From Mucilaginibacter sp. UBA5151 (GTDB lineage: Bacteria > Bacteroidota > Bacteroidia > Sphingobacteriales > Sphingobacteriaceae), in NCBI GenBank assembly GCA_002413785.1, contig DHXR01000042.1, forward strand, positions 1 to 64,000: DNA of 64,000 bases. The letters are read 5' to 3'. Under the pieces are notes generated by a model, which saw nothing but the letters and a program-made list of their open reading frames with translations, searched no databases and was not told the DNA's origin. Within the stretch, counting starts at the first letter, position 1, and each line of letters opens with the position of its first letter. Below, in pieces: positions 15,717 to 25,695 of this stretch. Made by a program: the position numbers and the translations under genes.

Positions 15717-16914
15717 AAAACGCTCCTTTCTTATACCCGGTCATAAACTCCTTATAATCATTTTTAACCTGCCCGGCGTATTGCAAAGCATAGTTTAACA
15801 GCGCATCCTGCCAAAGGTTACTTTGCCCGAAAGCAATTAGTTCATCGGCTATAGCAGAACCCTGGCGTCCGCCACTGCGTAACTGCGCCGAAGCTGTTAA
15901 TACTGCCATATCACGTATCACCTGATCAATTTCATTATAGCGGTCCTTAAGCAATTCAAAATTTATCTTATCCTCAGTAGGCTGCATTTGTTTCAAAACA
16001 TAAGGCTCATCCTTAAATGTAGCCGGGCTTAATAGTGCAGGGGATACATTTTGCATCCGTTCCTGCACTGCTATAACCCTTTCAGCCTCTGATCCCCACT
16101 GCGGCTGCCCAAACTTCACATAAGGTTTCAGGGATGATGCTAAAGTTTGTTTCATATCAAGCAACAGGTATTTGTTTTTGGTATTCATGCTCTTTAATAA
16201 AAACATATACCTTTTTACACCCACACTGCCCGTGCCTGCCAGCCTGAAAATAGAATCCTGTACTTTAAAATCGAATGATGCGTATTTACTATTAGGCATC
16301 GTCTCGTTAATAAAATCGCCCAGTGCTTTTTTTAAGGGCTTATCTATGTCAAAATGCCTGTTGTTATCCGCTAAAAAAATGAGTTTCCCCTTTTTCACCC
16401 GGGTACGTTTTTTCAGCAGTTCTTTTTGTTTGCGCTTTTCAACCGTGGTTAAAAATGTTTGCACTATGCCACCGGCAGTGCGCGGGTCAATGCTTATAGC
16501 TTTGCCATTTGCTAAAGTTGCGGAATAGCTGTTCAAATACATTCGTGCAATTTTCAAAGTCTCTGCTTCTTCAAGTCCCATGCTGTTAAATGCGATAAAA
16601 ATACTGGTTGCCATCCGGGCTATTTCCCAGGCGGCCGGAGCCAGCAGCGCTTCGTCAAAATCGTTCAGGTCAAAATACTCCTGGTGGTCATCGCCTTTAA
16701 AGCACCCAAAGTTCTCTAAGTGCAGGTCGCCGCAGATCCAGGTCAACGGCGAAGGTGGTAAGGGGCTGGAACCGGCCAAATCTTCATAAAATAAATGACA
16801 GGTTCCCCGGTAAAAATAAAATACGTTTGACGACATATCTTTGTATTTTAACTTTACCATATCGGGTAGCCGGTTTTTATTAAATGCTGTTAACCGTTCA
16901 TAGATAGTGGGCAT
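15715..16914 (-). CDS. DUF2252 family protein (kinase-like fold)
   Basis: This 399-residue cytoplasmic protein opens with YERLTAFNKNRLPDMVKLKY. It has the family's key motifs YFYRGTCHLFYED (33-45), CGDLHLENFG (61-70) and EYFDLNDFDEA (79-89). These resemble the catalytic and metal-binding loops of aminoglycoside-phosphotransferase-like kinases. A later RLAGTGSVGVKRY motif is also conserved in DUF2252. The length is normal. The substrate is unknown. The gene stands alone and its stop codon abuts a word-repeat hairpin. Confidence 0.85.
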   Translation of the reverse strand: MPTIYERLTAFNKNRLPDMVKLKYKDMSSNVFYFYRGTCHLFYEDLAGSSPLPPSPLTWICGDLHLENFGCFKGDDHQEYFDLNDFDEALLAPAAWEIARMATSIFIAFNSMGLEEAETLKIARMYLNSYSATLANGKAISIDPRTAGGIVQTFLTTVEKRKQKELLKKRTRVKKGKLIFLADNNRHFDIDKPLKKALGDFINETMPNSKYASFDFKVQDSIFRLAGTGSVGVKRYMFLLKSMNTKNKYLLLDMKQTLASSLKPYVKFGQPQWGSEAERVIAVQERMQNVSPALLSPATFKDEPYVLKQMQPTEDKINFELLKDRYNEIDQVIRDMAVLTASAQLRSGGRQGSAIADELIAFGQSNLWQDALLNYALQYAGQVKNDYKEFMTGYKKGAF

Positions 16915-17129
16915 TGTTGAATTGGTGAGTTATTGAATTAGTGATTATTTAACTATTGTGGGGTTTTATCCTAAACTCATAATAAAGCGAATTGTTCATT
17001 AAAATGCCGGTAAACAAATAAAAATCACGAAATTCCCTACCCATTTCCAATGACCCAATGTTTAACGCCTCACCCAACCCTCTCCAAAGGAGACGGCTAA
17101 AAAAAATAAAAAGTGAGCCGAAATGACCT
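16915..17129. other. Intergenic gap with ACCCTCTCCAAAGGAGA repeat
   Basis: Between the DUF2252 start and the DUF922 stop I see AT-rich sequence and one CAACCCTCTCCAAAGGAGACGG unit near 17077-17098. This is the same small palindromic unit as in the element at 44562-44734. A longer minus-strand open frame here is not supported by any similarity. Confidence 0.5.
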
Positions 17130-18251
17130 TCACCGCCCCACCCCATAAGCTTTGAGTTCATTATCAATCCGCAAATCCCATTGCTGCTGCGCCTGCTTGT
17201 CGGCGCCGTGGCGGGTTTCATCATCGTACTGCTTTTGCAATTTATCCATTTCACGGTAAGTTTCAAGGTATTCAAAATTAATAATCCCTTCGTAATTACT
17301 GACAGTTAAATTCCCCGCATTTATTTTTTGTTTAAAATGTTCAGCTACAATTTTTGCGATATCAAAATGCCGCTGTTCATGGTTTAAGGTATAGTCATTT
17401 TGCATCCCGCCCCTAACCCAGGCTGCGCTTTTTGGCAAACCTGCTTTTATGGCAAAAGCAACATTGATGATTCCCCCGGTAACGGAGGCATGTTCTTCGT
17501 ATCCGATTGTTGGATAAACTACGGCATCAAACCTGCTTACCGGTATTTTGGATTGAAAATCATCCCATTTTAATGGCCTTTTTAACGAATAATAAATGGT
17601 ATCGCCTTCTGCGTTTTCCCTGTAATCTGTAAATATTACTTTTACTGCTTTGGCGAGTTTTATATTGGTGGCCGCCTGCTTATCCATCCAGGTGTTCAGG
17701 TAAATTAAACCATTTTCCAATACATGCCGCAATGATGGTTCAATATCCTGCGGCGGGCCCGGACTACGGGTATAGGTAGCATTGCCTTTATAATCAAGCA
17801 GGTGCAGCATTTCACTACTATCCTGCCGCAGGCTAAATGACAACACTATATCGACCTGACCCTGGACAAGCCCCCCGGACAACGCGGATTCAGTCGCTTT
17901 AAATTTCTTGAGGCTGATCACAATGGGTCTTAATGCTTTATTGCAAGGCAAATTATGATTAATAAATTGCCTTATCGCGTACAGTCCGCCACCCTCCAAA
18001 TCGACAGGATATGTTTTTGTCTGGTTTTGATTACCCGGCGCAGGCATTAACCAGGCCACTACAGCGCGTTCATCACGTTCATCAATTACCCCGGCTATAT
18101 AAAATTCTTTGGGCATTACTTTAACGGGCTCATCTTTCAAAATAATAATCCCGTTTTGCTTCGCAATTGATTGAAAGGCCGAAAAAAACAATACAGCTAT
18201 GATCAGCAGAGGGTGAAAATAGCTTCGCCGTTTAAAATATTTCATACTCAT
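17130..18251 (-). CDS. DUF922 family exported putative zinc protease
   Basis: This 373-residue protein has an N-terminal hydrophobic signal segment after MSMKYFKRRSYF. Its C-terminal domain contains RPLKWDDFQ and the HExxH-like motif NHEQRHFDIA with His291 and His295 (numbering from 18251). This pattern defines DUF922, annotated as a possible Zn-dependent protease. The N-terminal half (about 40-200) is an unassigned domain with cysteine-poor beta-rich sequence. The upstream in-frame TTG at 18317 is unlikely to be the start, and ATG at 18251 or 18245 is preferred. The neighbours give no functional hint. Confidence 0.72.
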   Translation of the reverse strand: MSMKYFKRRSYFHPLLIIAVLFFSAFQSIAKQNGIIILKDEPVKVMPKEFYIAGVIDERDERAVVAWLMPAPGNQNQTKTYPVDLEGGGLYAIRQFINHNLPCNKALRPIVISLKKFKATESALSGGLVQGQVDIVLSFSLRQDSSEMLHLLDYKGNATYTRSPGPPQDIEPSLRHVLENGLIYLNTWMDKQAATNIKLAKAVKVIFTDYRENAEGDTIYYSLKRPLKWDDFQSKIPVSRFDAVVYPTIGYEEHASVTGGIINVAFAIKAGLPKSAAWVRGGMQNDYTLNHEQRHFDIAKIVAEHFKQKINAGNLTVSNYEGIINFEYLETYREMDKLQKQYDDETRHGADKQAQQQWDLRIDNELKAYGVGR

Positions 18252-18465
18252 TTTACAAAACAACAACGTTTTTAAATGGCGCGATATTTTGCATCCCAAA
18301 GATATGCAGGCCAACAAACCAGGTAACGATCCCGGCCCTCCTACCCGTTCTTAACAACCTTAAAGTTTTCCACACCCATACCATCCGCTAATTAATGTTC
18401 GTTTAAAAAACAATGTTCTCCACATAATGTGCATTACTATTGTGGAATTCGTTTTTGCGTTTCGT

Positions 18466-18473
18466 TATTTTTG
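18466..18473 (+). promoter_or_regulatory. Bacteroidota -7 box of the TPR/ExbB/TonB cluster
   Basis: TATTTTTG fits TAnnTTTG and ends 20 bases before the TPR gene ATG. It is the only such match in the 240-base gap to the divergent DUF922 gene. Confidence 0.5.
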
Positions 18474-18493
18474 CCCATCGTTTTTAGCTACTT

Positions 18494-21400
18494 ATGACCA
18501 AACATAAATACATCACTTTACTTTTCCCGGTATTTTTTGTCTTCTCGTTACGCGCTCAGCAAAACCCATCGTTTCAGGTTTACAATACCTACCATACCGC
18601 TGCTGAACTGCTTGCTAAAGGTAAGTATGTTGCAGCTGCCGAACAATTCCGCCTTGTTGAAAATGCACGGTTGCCGGCAAGTACGCAATCACGGTTTGAA
18701 TCGGAATTGTCATTACTAAAAGAAAACTCCCAATATTATGAAGCATTATGCGCCCTTGAATCGGGGAATGACGATGCCGAAAGCATGTTCCTGAGGTTTA
18801 TAAAAGAACATCCCGAAAACCCGCTTACCAGGCTGGCTTATTTTCAGATCGGAAAGTCATACAGTAAACAGGAAAAGTATGCCGAAACTATACAATGGTT
18901 TGATAAGATCCGGGCGGATGATTTAAACGGCAGTGAAAATATTGAATATAAGTTTCGCAAAGGCTACGCCTATTTTGCCACTAACGACTATAAAAACGCC
19001 CAGGAACTCTTTAGCCAGGTAAAAGGCCGGCGCTCACCTTATACTGACGATGCAACCTATTATTTTGCTTATATAGCTTACCTGAATAAGGATTATCATT
19101 TGGCGCTCGTAAATTTCGAGCGGTTAAAAAAGTCGAAAAAATACGAAAGCAGTTACCCCTATTATATCACTGCGGTGTATTTTTTAGATAACCGGTATGA
19201 TGACGTGATCCACTATGCCATACCGGTCATCAATAGCACCCACCAGCAACACGAAACAGAAATGCTGCGGATTATTGCCGCATCCTATTTCGCTAAAGCG
19301 GATTACCCGAACGCAGCTACCTATTATGGTCGCTTTGCCGATGAGGACATGGGTCGCACCCAAAACACCCAGGACAGCTACCAGATGGGCTACACCTATT
19401 ACAAGGTTGGAAATTATACAAAAGCCGCAACTGAACTTGAAAAACTGCAACAGCAAAATGACATTTACAGTCAGAGTGGGAACTATACTCTCGGTGATGT
19501 TTTCCTGAAATTGAATAATAAACAAAGCGCCCGGAGCGCCTATTTCGCCGCTTCGAAGCTTAGTTTCGATAAAGCTTTACAGGAAGATGCCTTATACCAA
19601 TATGCCAAACTATCGTACGAGCTTGATTTCAATACCCAGGCGCTTGATGCCACGAGGTTATATTTAAAAAATTATCCTAATTCCAAACGTAACGACGAGG
19701 TTAAAACATTATTAGGCGAGGAATTGCTGAATTCTCATAATTATGCTGAAGCCGTTGACATATTGGAACCTATTCCAAATAAAACTGCCAGCGCGCAGGC
19801 TGCCTACCAAAAAGTCACGTATTACCGTGGCCTTGAGTTTTACAACGAACGCGCTTTTGAAAACGCAATCGGCATTTTTTTGCGTTCCTTAAAAAAACCG
19901 GTTGACGCGCATATCGGGGCCTTAACTACCTACTGGATGGCGGAATCGATGTACGAAGTGCGCAAATACAGTGAATCGGTAGAAACCTTTGAGAAATTCT
20001 TAGCGCTCCCGGATGCAGGCGAAACTCCAGTTTATAATTATGCAAACTATGCCCTGGCCTATGCCGCATTTGGGGGCGAACAGTACAAAAAAGCGGCCAG
20101 TTACTTTCAGAAATTTCTGGATGGACCTGAAACGGACCCAAACACTGTAAACGATGCGGTAACCCGGCTTGGCGACAGCTATTTTGTTCTGAAAAATTAT
20201 AACAGAGCCTTAGAATATTACAACCGCATCATTAATGAGCACAGCCATAGTGAGGATTATGCTTTGTTTCAACGGGGAATGATCCAGGGATTGCAGGGAT
20301 CACCGGATCATAAGATCAGTACCCTCGGCGATGTATTAACCAAATTCCCAAAATCCGATTATGCTGACGATGCCTCTTTTGAAATAGCATACACCTATTT
20401 TATAAAAGGCGATAGTACAAAAGCAAAAAGCGGTATGATGGAAATGATTGTAAGGTACCCAACCAGCAGTTATGTGCCGCGTGCGCTGGTTACCATAGGT
20501 TTAATAGATTATAATTCGGGCAACGATGACCTGGCCATTGAATCATTCAAACGTGTAGTACAGGATTATTCTTCAACCGACGAAGCCAAACTGGCCCTTA
20601 AACAAATTGAGAAAATATATACCGACAAAGGCGACGGGCAAACCTTTATTAATTATGCCGCAACGGTACCTATAGCCAATTACACGAAGGCCGATCAGGA
20701 AAATATCATGTACACCGCGGCAAATAATTTATATCTGAGGGGCGATTGGGAAGGTACCGTAGGGGCGGTAGATGCTTATTTTGAGAAATTCCCTACCAAG
20801 CCGATTTATGAAAAGGAAGCCCGGTTTATACGGGCGCAGAGTTTGGTGAGTTTAAACCGGCCCGATGACGCTATCATTGATTATAACATCATATTAAATG
20901 ACTGGACCAGTAAATATACAGAGCAATCGCTGATCAGTATGGCGAAACTATATATGGGTCAGAAAAAATATAATGAAGCTGTTGTTTTTCTGAAAAAACT
21001 CGAAATCAATTCGGAGTATAAGGCTGATTATACTTTTGCGATAAATAACCTGCTGCTTTGCTATGCACAGATGGAGATGCCGGATAATGCGCTGAACTAT
21101 GTTAAACTTGTGAGGGACAATGATAAGTCATCCCAGGAAGATCTGTTCAGAACCGGGTTGTATGCCGGTCTTGCCTACCTGCAAAAAGCCGATACTACCA
21201 GTGCCGTAAAGGAATTAAACTATACGGTAAGCAATACAAAAACTATCGCCGCAGCCGAAGCAAAATATAACATCGCCAGGGTTGAATATTTAAAAGGTCA
21301 TTACAAAGCCTCTCAAAAAACCTGTTTCGACCTGGTAAAAGACCTGCCAAACTATGATTATTGGGTAACCAAAACTTTTATTTTACTGGCTGATAACTAT

Positions 21401-21580
21401 TTAGCCTTAAAAGATAATTTCCAGGCTAAAGCAACGCTGCAAAGCGTAATTGACAACTATAAAGGTGATGATGATATTATCCCGGCGGCCAAACAGAAAC
21501 TGGATAAACTATCCCCGCAGGATAAAACGGAACAAAAACCTGACAGCACCGGGGTAAAAAAACCGGATAACAAGGAATAA
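18494..21580 (+). CDS. Large TPR protein of the envelope cluster
   Basis: This 1028-residue protein has a signal peptide ending near SLRAQ and then tetratricopeptide repeats almost throughout. Examples are YVAAAEQFRLVE, YAETIQWFDKI, YKNAQELFSQVKG, YNRALEYYNRII and KYNEAVVFLKKLE. The C-terminus is charged (PQDKTEQKPDSTGVKKPDNKE). It is predicted to be periplasmic and to serve as a protein-protein scaffold. It begins a run of six close, same-strand envelope genes that ends with TonB. This order recurs in Bacteroidota, and the protein probably couples the outer-membrane partner at 21595 to the ExbBD-TonB motor (inference). Confidence 0.86.
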   Translation: MTKHKYITLLFPVFFVFSLRAQQNPSFQVYNTYHTAAELLAKGKYVAAAEQFRLVENARLPASTQSRFESELSLLKENSQYYEALCALESGNDDAESMFLRFIKEHPENPLTRLAYFQIGKSYSKQEKYAETIQWFDKIRADDLNGSENIEYKFRKGYAYFATNDYKNAQELFSQVKGRRSPYTDDATYYFAYIAYLNKDYHLALVNFERLKKSKKYESSYPYYITAVYFLDNRYDDVIHYAIPVINSTHQQHETEMLRIIAASYFAKADYPNAATYYGRFADEDMGRTQNTQDSYQMGYTYYKVGNYTKAATELEKLQQQNDIYSQSGNYTLGDVFLKLNNKQSARSAYFAASKLSFDKALQEDALYQYAKLSYELDFNTQALDATRLYLKNYPNSKRNDEVKTLLGEELLNSHNYAEAVDILEPIPNKTASAQAAYQKVTYYRGLEFYNERAFENAIGIFLRSLKKPVDAHIGALTTYWMAESMYEVRKYSESVETFEKFLALPDAGETPVYNYANYALAYAAFGGEQYKKAASYFQKFLDGPETDPNTVNDAVTRLGDSYFVLKNYNRALEYYNRIINEHSHSEDYALFQRGMIQGLQGSPDHKISTLGDVLTKFPKSDYADDASFEIAYTYFIKGDSTKAKSGMMEMIVRYPTSSYVPRALVTIGLIDYNSGNDDLAIESFKRVVQDYSSTDEAKLALKQIEKIYTDKGDGQTFINYAATVPIANYTKADQENIMYTAANNLYLRGDWEGTVGAVDAYFEKFPTKPIYEKEARFIRAQSLVSLNRPDDAIIDYNIILNDWTSKYTEQSLISMAKLYMGQKKYNEAVVFLKKLEINSEYKADYTFAINNLLLCYAQMEMPDNALNYVKLVRDNDKSSQEDLFRTGLYAGLAYLQKADTTSAVKELNYTVSNTKTIAAAEAKYNIARVEYLKGHYKASQKTCFDLVKDLPNYDYWVTKTFILLADNYLALKDNFQAKATLQSVIDNYKGDDDIIPAAKQKLDKLSPQDKTEQKPDSTGVKKPDNKE

Positions 21581-21594
21581 ACACGAGACGAGCA

Positions 21595-23406
21595 ATGAAA
21601 TTAAAATATCTATATATGCTGCTTACCTTAACATTGGCCTTATTCTTTGTTACTGCCAATGCACAAACAAAACATAAAGCTAAAAAGCCGGCAGCAAAAG
21701 TTACCCGGAAAAAACCGGTTAAAACAAATGCCATCCAGCAAAAAGTAAATGCCAAAACTTTAGGCGAAGCCGCAGCGAAAGTTACGGTGGATACGGTTAA
21801 GAAAAATAAACCGGTAAGCGGCAACAGCCTATCAGAAGAAATTGTAGTGACAACAGCCTACAAACCGGTTTTGGCTGATGCGGTTAAAATACGTATCAAT
21901 CCCGACCTGGAGGATAAAACACCTTTCAAGGCGCCTTTGACTTATTTCCCTATTGATAAACGCCTTGAACTTAATACGGGTATTAAGCCCTTGAGTGCCA
22001 TGAAAAGGCCTGCCGAACGGGATTCGGACCTGACTAATAATTATTTAAAGGCGGGGCTGGGTAACCTGAAAACAACCTACGGTGAACTTTATATTAACAA
22101 CGGCAGGGACCAGGCCTTGCAGGTGGGCGGCTACGTTAAACATTTTGCACAACAGGGCGCCATACACGATCAAAATTCAAATAAAGAACAGGCCGGCATA
22201 TTTGGGAAAAGCATTGGCGGGGTAAATTCATTAAGCGGCCGGATAGATTATAATTACAGCGGTAATTCTTTTTACGGGTATGATCCCTTATACCTTCCGC
22301 CCTCAAATTTACAAGCCGGTAAACAACATTTCAGCACTATCGGGGCCGAAGGCGAACTCACCAAAAACTTCGAAGATGTACCGAATGATTTTACTTATGG
22401 CCTGAAATTAAAAGGCTATATGTTTAACGACGCCTACCAGGCAAAGGAAAGCAATCTGGTGCTTTCCGGATTTTTAAATGAAACCATTCACCAGTTTTAT
22501 GCCGGTCTGAGCGGCTCCCTCGACCTGAGTACCCAGCAGGACAGCCTTTATAATTACAATAACAGCCTCATCAGGCTGAACCCTTATATCAAATTCCAGG
22601 GGGAGAGCTATAAAATTGACGCAGGAATAAATGTGGTTGATCAATTCGGTTATACCTCTTCCATCCATATCTTCCCGGCGGCAAAGCTTGAACTCCAGGT
22701 GATCCCTAAATATGTGCGTTTGTTTGTTGAGGCAAAAGGCGATGTCAACAAATCATCCCTGCTTGATTTTTATACCACCAATCCTTTCCTTGGGCAGAAT
22801 ATCAACATCAAAAACTCCGTTGACCAGTTAGACCTGGCGGCAGGGTTAAAAGGCACAATAGCTGCCGGCATTAGCTTTAAAGCCACTATTTTCCGCGACA
22901 ACGTAAAAGATATGCCATTGTTTGTAAGCAATTTTAACGCTGCACCCGGCTACAACAGGTTCCAGATAATATATGATGGCGGAACATCAAAAGTAAGCGG
23001 GATAACCGGCGAACTGGACTACAAAGCCACCGAAGATGTGGATATTTTTGGCAGGATTGAGTACAAAAGCTATCAAATGGCTACTGTTGCCCAGGCATGG
23101 AACCTGCCAAAGTATAAAATAACAGCGGGTACGATATTGCACGTCAGCGATAAGGTGAGCATTAAGGGCACCCTGCTGATCCGTAGCCCGGTACCTGACC
23201 CTCACCTGATAACCTTCGGTAGCACAACGACCACCACGACCATAAGTTCATTTGTTGACCTCAGCGGCGGCGTAGAATACAAAGCAACTAAGAGAGTAGG
23301 CATTTTTGTGAACGTTAATAATATTTTAAACGGTACAAATCAAACCTGGCTCTATTATCCTGACTATGGATTTAATATATTTGGCGGCGTTAGCTTTGCT
23401 TTTTAG
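21595..23406 (+). CDS. TonB-receptor-like outer-membrane protein of the TPR/TonB cluster
   Basis: This 603-residue protein has a signal peptide ending at TANAQ and a Lys-rich segment (TKHKAKKPAAKVTRKKPVK). A TonB-receptor-like strand EEIVVTTAYKPVLADAVKI (about 80-98) follows, then a beta-barrel ending YGFNIFGGVSFAF with a terminal Phe. It has no complete plug domain. It starts 14 bases after the TPR gene and is surely cotranscribed. It is likely the outer-membrane component powered or tethered by the downstream ExbB/ExbD/TonB proteins. The ligand is unknown. Confidence 0.8.
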   Translation: MKLKYLYMLLTLTLALFFVTANAQTKHKAKKPAAKVTRKKPVKTNAIQQKVNAKTLGEAAAKVTVDTVKKNKPVSGNSLSEEIVVTTAYKPVLADAVKIRINPDLEDKTPFKAPLTYFPIDKRLELNTGIKPLSAMKRPAERDSDLTNNYLKAGLGNLKTTYGELYINNGRDQALQVGGYVKHFAQQGAIHDQNSNKEQAGIFGKSIGGVNSLSGRIDYNYSGNSFYGYDPLYLPPSNLQAGKQHFSTIGAEGELTKNFEDVPNDFTYGLKLKGYMFNDAYQAKESNLVLSGFLNETIHQFYAGLSGSLDLSTQQDSLYNYNNSLIRLNPYIKFQGESYKIDAGINVVDQFGYTSSIHIFPAAKLELQVIPKYVRLFVEAKGDVNKSSLLDFYTTNPFLGQNINIKNSVDQLDLAAGLKGTIAAGISFKATIFRDNVKDMPLFVSNFNAAPGYNRFQIIYDGGTSKVSGITGELDYKATEDVDIFGRIEYKSYQMATVAQAWNLPKYKITAGTILHVSDKVSIKGTLLIRSPVPDPHLITFGSTTTTTTISSFVDLSGGVEYKATKRVGIFVNVNNILNGTNQTWLYYPDYGFNIFGGVSFAF

Positions 23407-23458
23407 TCCGGAGCGGGCGGATTTTTGATAATTTATAATAAACCGTACTTTTAGCGAG

Positions 23459-24505
23459 ATGAATATAGCCGATTATTTAAGCGAATTATTAGGCATGCAT
23501 GATGAAGTAAGCGTGCCCGGCCTTGGCTATTTTGTACGGACCCGCGTTAACGCTTATTATGACGACAAGGAATCTAAATTTTATCCACCCTATCACCAGG
23601 TAAAATTTGTACCGCAGCCAAAAGACGACGATACTTTCACCCAATATGTTGCCGACAAAAAAAACATATCGCTGGCATCCTCCAAATACTTTGCAGAGAA
23701 ATTCATCGGCAAGCTAAAAGAAGAAGCCGCAAAGGGTAAATACTTATTTGCCGACCTTGGCCTGTTCTATACGGATAAGGACCTGCAATTGGTTTTTAAA
23801 CCCAATGAAAGAGTTGCCGCCGATCCTGCTTTTTATGGCTACCCGGAAATCAATATGTATAAATTGGGTCAGCCATTATCCCCCGGGGATGCAAAGCCCG
23901 TTTTTACAGCAACCGTATCGACACCGGTAGCTGTTGCAGCGCCTGCGCAAACTATTCAGCAGCCCCAATATTTTGAAGAAGAAACAGAGCACGAAAGGCA
24001 TGTAAATGTCTGGCTTATTATATTAATAGCCCTGGCAGTAATAGCACTTGCAATTTTTGGCGTTTACAAGTTATATCCGCCTGCCACGGCAAAAATGAAT
24101 ACATTGTATCATAAGATAATTGGCAAACAGGATGATACTACCGCACAGGTTTCCAGGCACGTGATCAAAGCAGATACTGCTAAAAAGATTGCGCCGGTAA
24201 AAGACACAACGGTAAAAACAATTATTCCAGCTGCAACACCAACCGATACCGTAAAACGATCTGCCTGGGCGGTGATCGTGATGGCTTGTGGTAATCCACA
24301 AGTAGCTGAAACAGCCGTTAAACATTTTAAAGCCCTCGGGCTAATAAATGCAAGAAGTTTGAACCTGTCTGAAATACCGGGAAGAAAAATCAAAGTTGCC
24401 GGGGGAGTTTTTTTCAATCAAAACGAAGCTGATTCCGTCAAACGTTTATGGATAAAACAAAAGAAGATAATAACATCTTCATACGTAATTAAAATAAAGC
24501 AATAA
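23459..24505 (+). CDS. HU-CCDC81/SPOR domain membrane protein
   Basis: This 348-residue protein has an N-terminal HU-like domain of the CCDC81-bacterial type (IADYLSELLGMHDEVSVPGL, residues 3-22, then a second half to about 120) and a linker. A transmembrane segment at 184-206 (VWLIILIALAVIALAIFGVY) and a C-terminal SPOR domain (about 268-346, WAVIVMACGNPQVAETAVK...) complete it. SPOR domains bind denuded peptidoglycan at division sites. The HU-like part would be cytoplasmic and may touch DNA. It overlaps nothing but lies 52 bases after the barrel gene and three bases before the ExbB-like gene. A bridge between nucleoid, wall and the TonB motor is possible (inference). Confidence 0.82.
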   Translation: MNIADYLSELLGMHDEVSVPGLGYFVRTRVNAYYDDKESKFYPPYHQVKFVPQPKDDDTFTQYVADKKNISLASSKYFAEKFIGKLKEEAAKGKYLFADLGLFYTDKDLQLVFKPNERVAADPAFYGYPEINMYKLGQPLSPGDAKPVFTATVSTPVAVAAPAQTIQQPQYFEEETEHERHVNVWLIILIALAVIALAIFGVYKLYPPATAKMNTLYHKIIGKQDDTTAQVSRHVIKADTAKKIAPVKDTTVKTIIPAATPTDTVKRSAWAVIVMACGNPQVAETAVKHFKALGLINARSLNLSEIPGRKIKVAGGVFFNQNEADSVKRLWIKQKKIITSSYVIKIKQ

Positions 24506-24508
24506 CAA

Positions 24509-25222
24509 ATGACATTATTATTTTTTCAGGCCGTAGATACCGCCCATAAAATTATAGATTCAGTAAAAACAGCAGGTGCGCAACTGGCGCCCATCCCATC
24601 GCAGGAACTACACTTTGGCGACCTGCTGATAAAAGGCGGATGGGTGATGGTGCCGATAGGTATTTTGGCCGTATTAGGTTTAGTTATATTTTTTGAACGC
24701 TATTTCACCATCCGTAAAGCTTCCAAAGACGATTCAAACCTGATGATCCAGGTCCGTTCGAGCATTGTTGCAGGCAATCTTGAATCGGCTAAAGCTATTT
24801 GCCGTAACAGCAACACGCCGCTGGGGCGAATGCTGCAAAAAGGTTTATTGCGAATAGGCCGCCCTATAAAGGATATTGAAGGCGCCATTGAAAATGTCGG
24901 CAAACTGGAAGTATCCAAATTAGAAAAGAATATTGGGATTTTGGGTATAGTAGCCGGTATTGCTCCCATGTTTGGCTTTTTAGGGACCATTGCAGGGGTT
25001 ATCAAAATTTTTTATGATATATCAAAGACGGATAACATCAGCATGGGCGTTATATCAGGTGGTCTTTATGTAAAAATGGTAACATCAGCTGCCGGGCTAA
25101 TGGTGGGCATTGTTGCCTTTGTGGGCTATCATATTTTGAATATGATGGTTGATAAAGTAATTTTAAGGCTCGAAACCGATGCGATTGAATTTATTGACCT
25201 GTTAGAAGAACCGAGCAAATGA
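24509..25222 (+). CDS. MotA/TolQ/ExbB proton-channel family protein
   Basis: This 237-residue inner-membrane protein has three predicted membrane segments (about 45-66, 142-165 and 188-212). It has the family core GIVAGIAPMFGFLGTIAGVIKIF followed by ITSAAGLMVGIVAFVGYH-like sequence. With the ExbD protein it forms the proton-driven motor that energises TonB or Tol proteins. The stop overlaps the start of the ExbD gene (ATGA). An N-terminal extension of about 40 residues precedes the first membrane segment. Whether it serves TonB-type transport or Tol-Pal-like envelope maintenance is not decided by the sequence. Confidence 0.92.
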   Translation: MTLLFFQAVDTAHKIIDSVKTAGAQLAPIPSQELHFGDLLIKGGWVMVPIGILAVLGLVIFFERYFTIRKASKDDSNLMIQVRSSIVAGNLESAKAICRNSNTPLGRMLQKGLLRIGRPIKDIEGAIENVGKLEVSKLEKNIGILGIVAGIAPMFGFLGTIAGVIKIFYDISKTDNISMGVISGGLYVKMVTSAAGLMVGIVAFVGYHILNMMVDKVILRLETDAIEFIDLLEEPSK

Positions 25223-25617
25223 ACATAAGAAAAAGAGAAAGACGTATTTCGGCCGAGGTGCATACATCGGCTATGAACGACATCATGTTTTTCCTGCTTT
25301 TATTTTTCCTCATCGCGTCAACGGTAACTAATCCCAATGTGATTAAATTACTGTTGCCTAAATCATCATCAGGAAAATCGGTGTCAAAAAAGACAATAGT
25401 AGTTTCAGTAACCAAAGACCTGAAATACTTTGTTGACCGCAAACCTGTTACCGTGGCTGAATTACCCACGGTACTGGCAAGCTACAAACCCATGGCAACA
25501 AACCTAACCATTGTTTTGTATGTTGATAAAACAGTTGCCATACAGGATGTGGTAGAGATAATGGATATATCCCAAAAACTGAATATTAAACTGGTTTTAG
25601 CAACGGAACCAAAGTAG
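25219..25617 (+). CDS. ExbD/TolR family biopolymer transport protein
   Basis: This 132-residue protein has a short cytoplasmic basic N-terminus (MNIRKRERRISAEV) and one membrane helix at about 20-38 starting MNDIMFFLLLFF. The helix carries Asp21, the conserved proton-relay aspartate. A periplasmic domain with KDLKYFVDRKPVTVAEL and late VAIQDVVEIMDIS follows. It is the partner of the overlapping ExbB-like gene. The length and layout are normal for ExbD/TolR. A word-repeat hairpin separates it from the TonB gene. Confidence 0.92.
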   Translation: MNIRKRERRISAEVHTSAMNDIMFFLLLFFLIASTVTNPNVIKLLLPKSSSGKSVSKKTIVVSVTKDLKYFVDRKPVTVAELPTVLASYKPMATNLTIVLYVDKTVAIQDVVEIMDISQKLNIKLVLATEPK

Positions 25618-25692
25618 TTGATAGTTCATGGTTCATAGTTCATAGTAAAAAAACTACGGGCCATGAACCATGAACTATGAACCATGAACTAA
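25617..25692. repeat. ATGAACYATGAACC word-repeat hairpin between exbD-like and tonB-like genes
   Basis: GTTGATAGTTCATGG/TTCATAGTTCATAG on the left is answered by CCATGAACCATGAAC/TATGAACCATGAAC on the right around a short loop. This forms a long imperfect hairpin. It lies inside an apparent operon and could modulate TonB expression relative to ExbBD. Confidence 0.75.
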
Positions 25693-25695
25693 AAA

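Noticed and set aside
16949..17275. 108-codon minus-strand open frame overlapping the DUF922 3' end
   Set aside because: It is a frame-shifted shadow of the DUF922 gene extended through a repeat-bearing gap.
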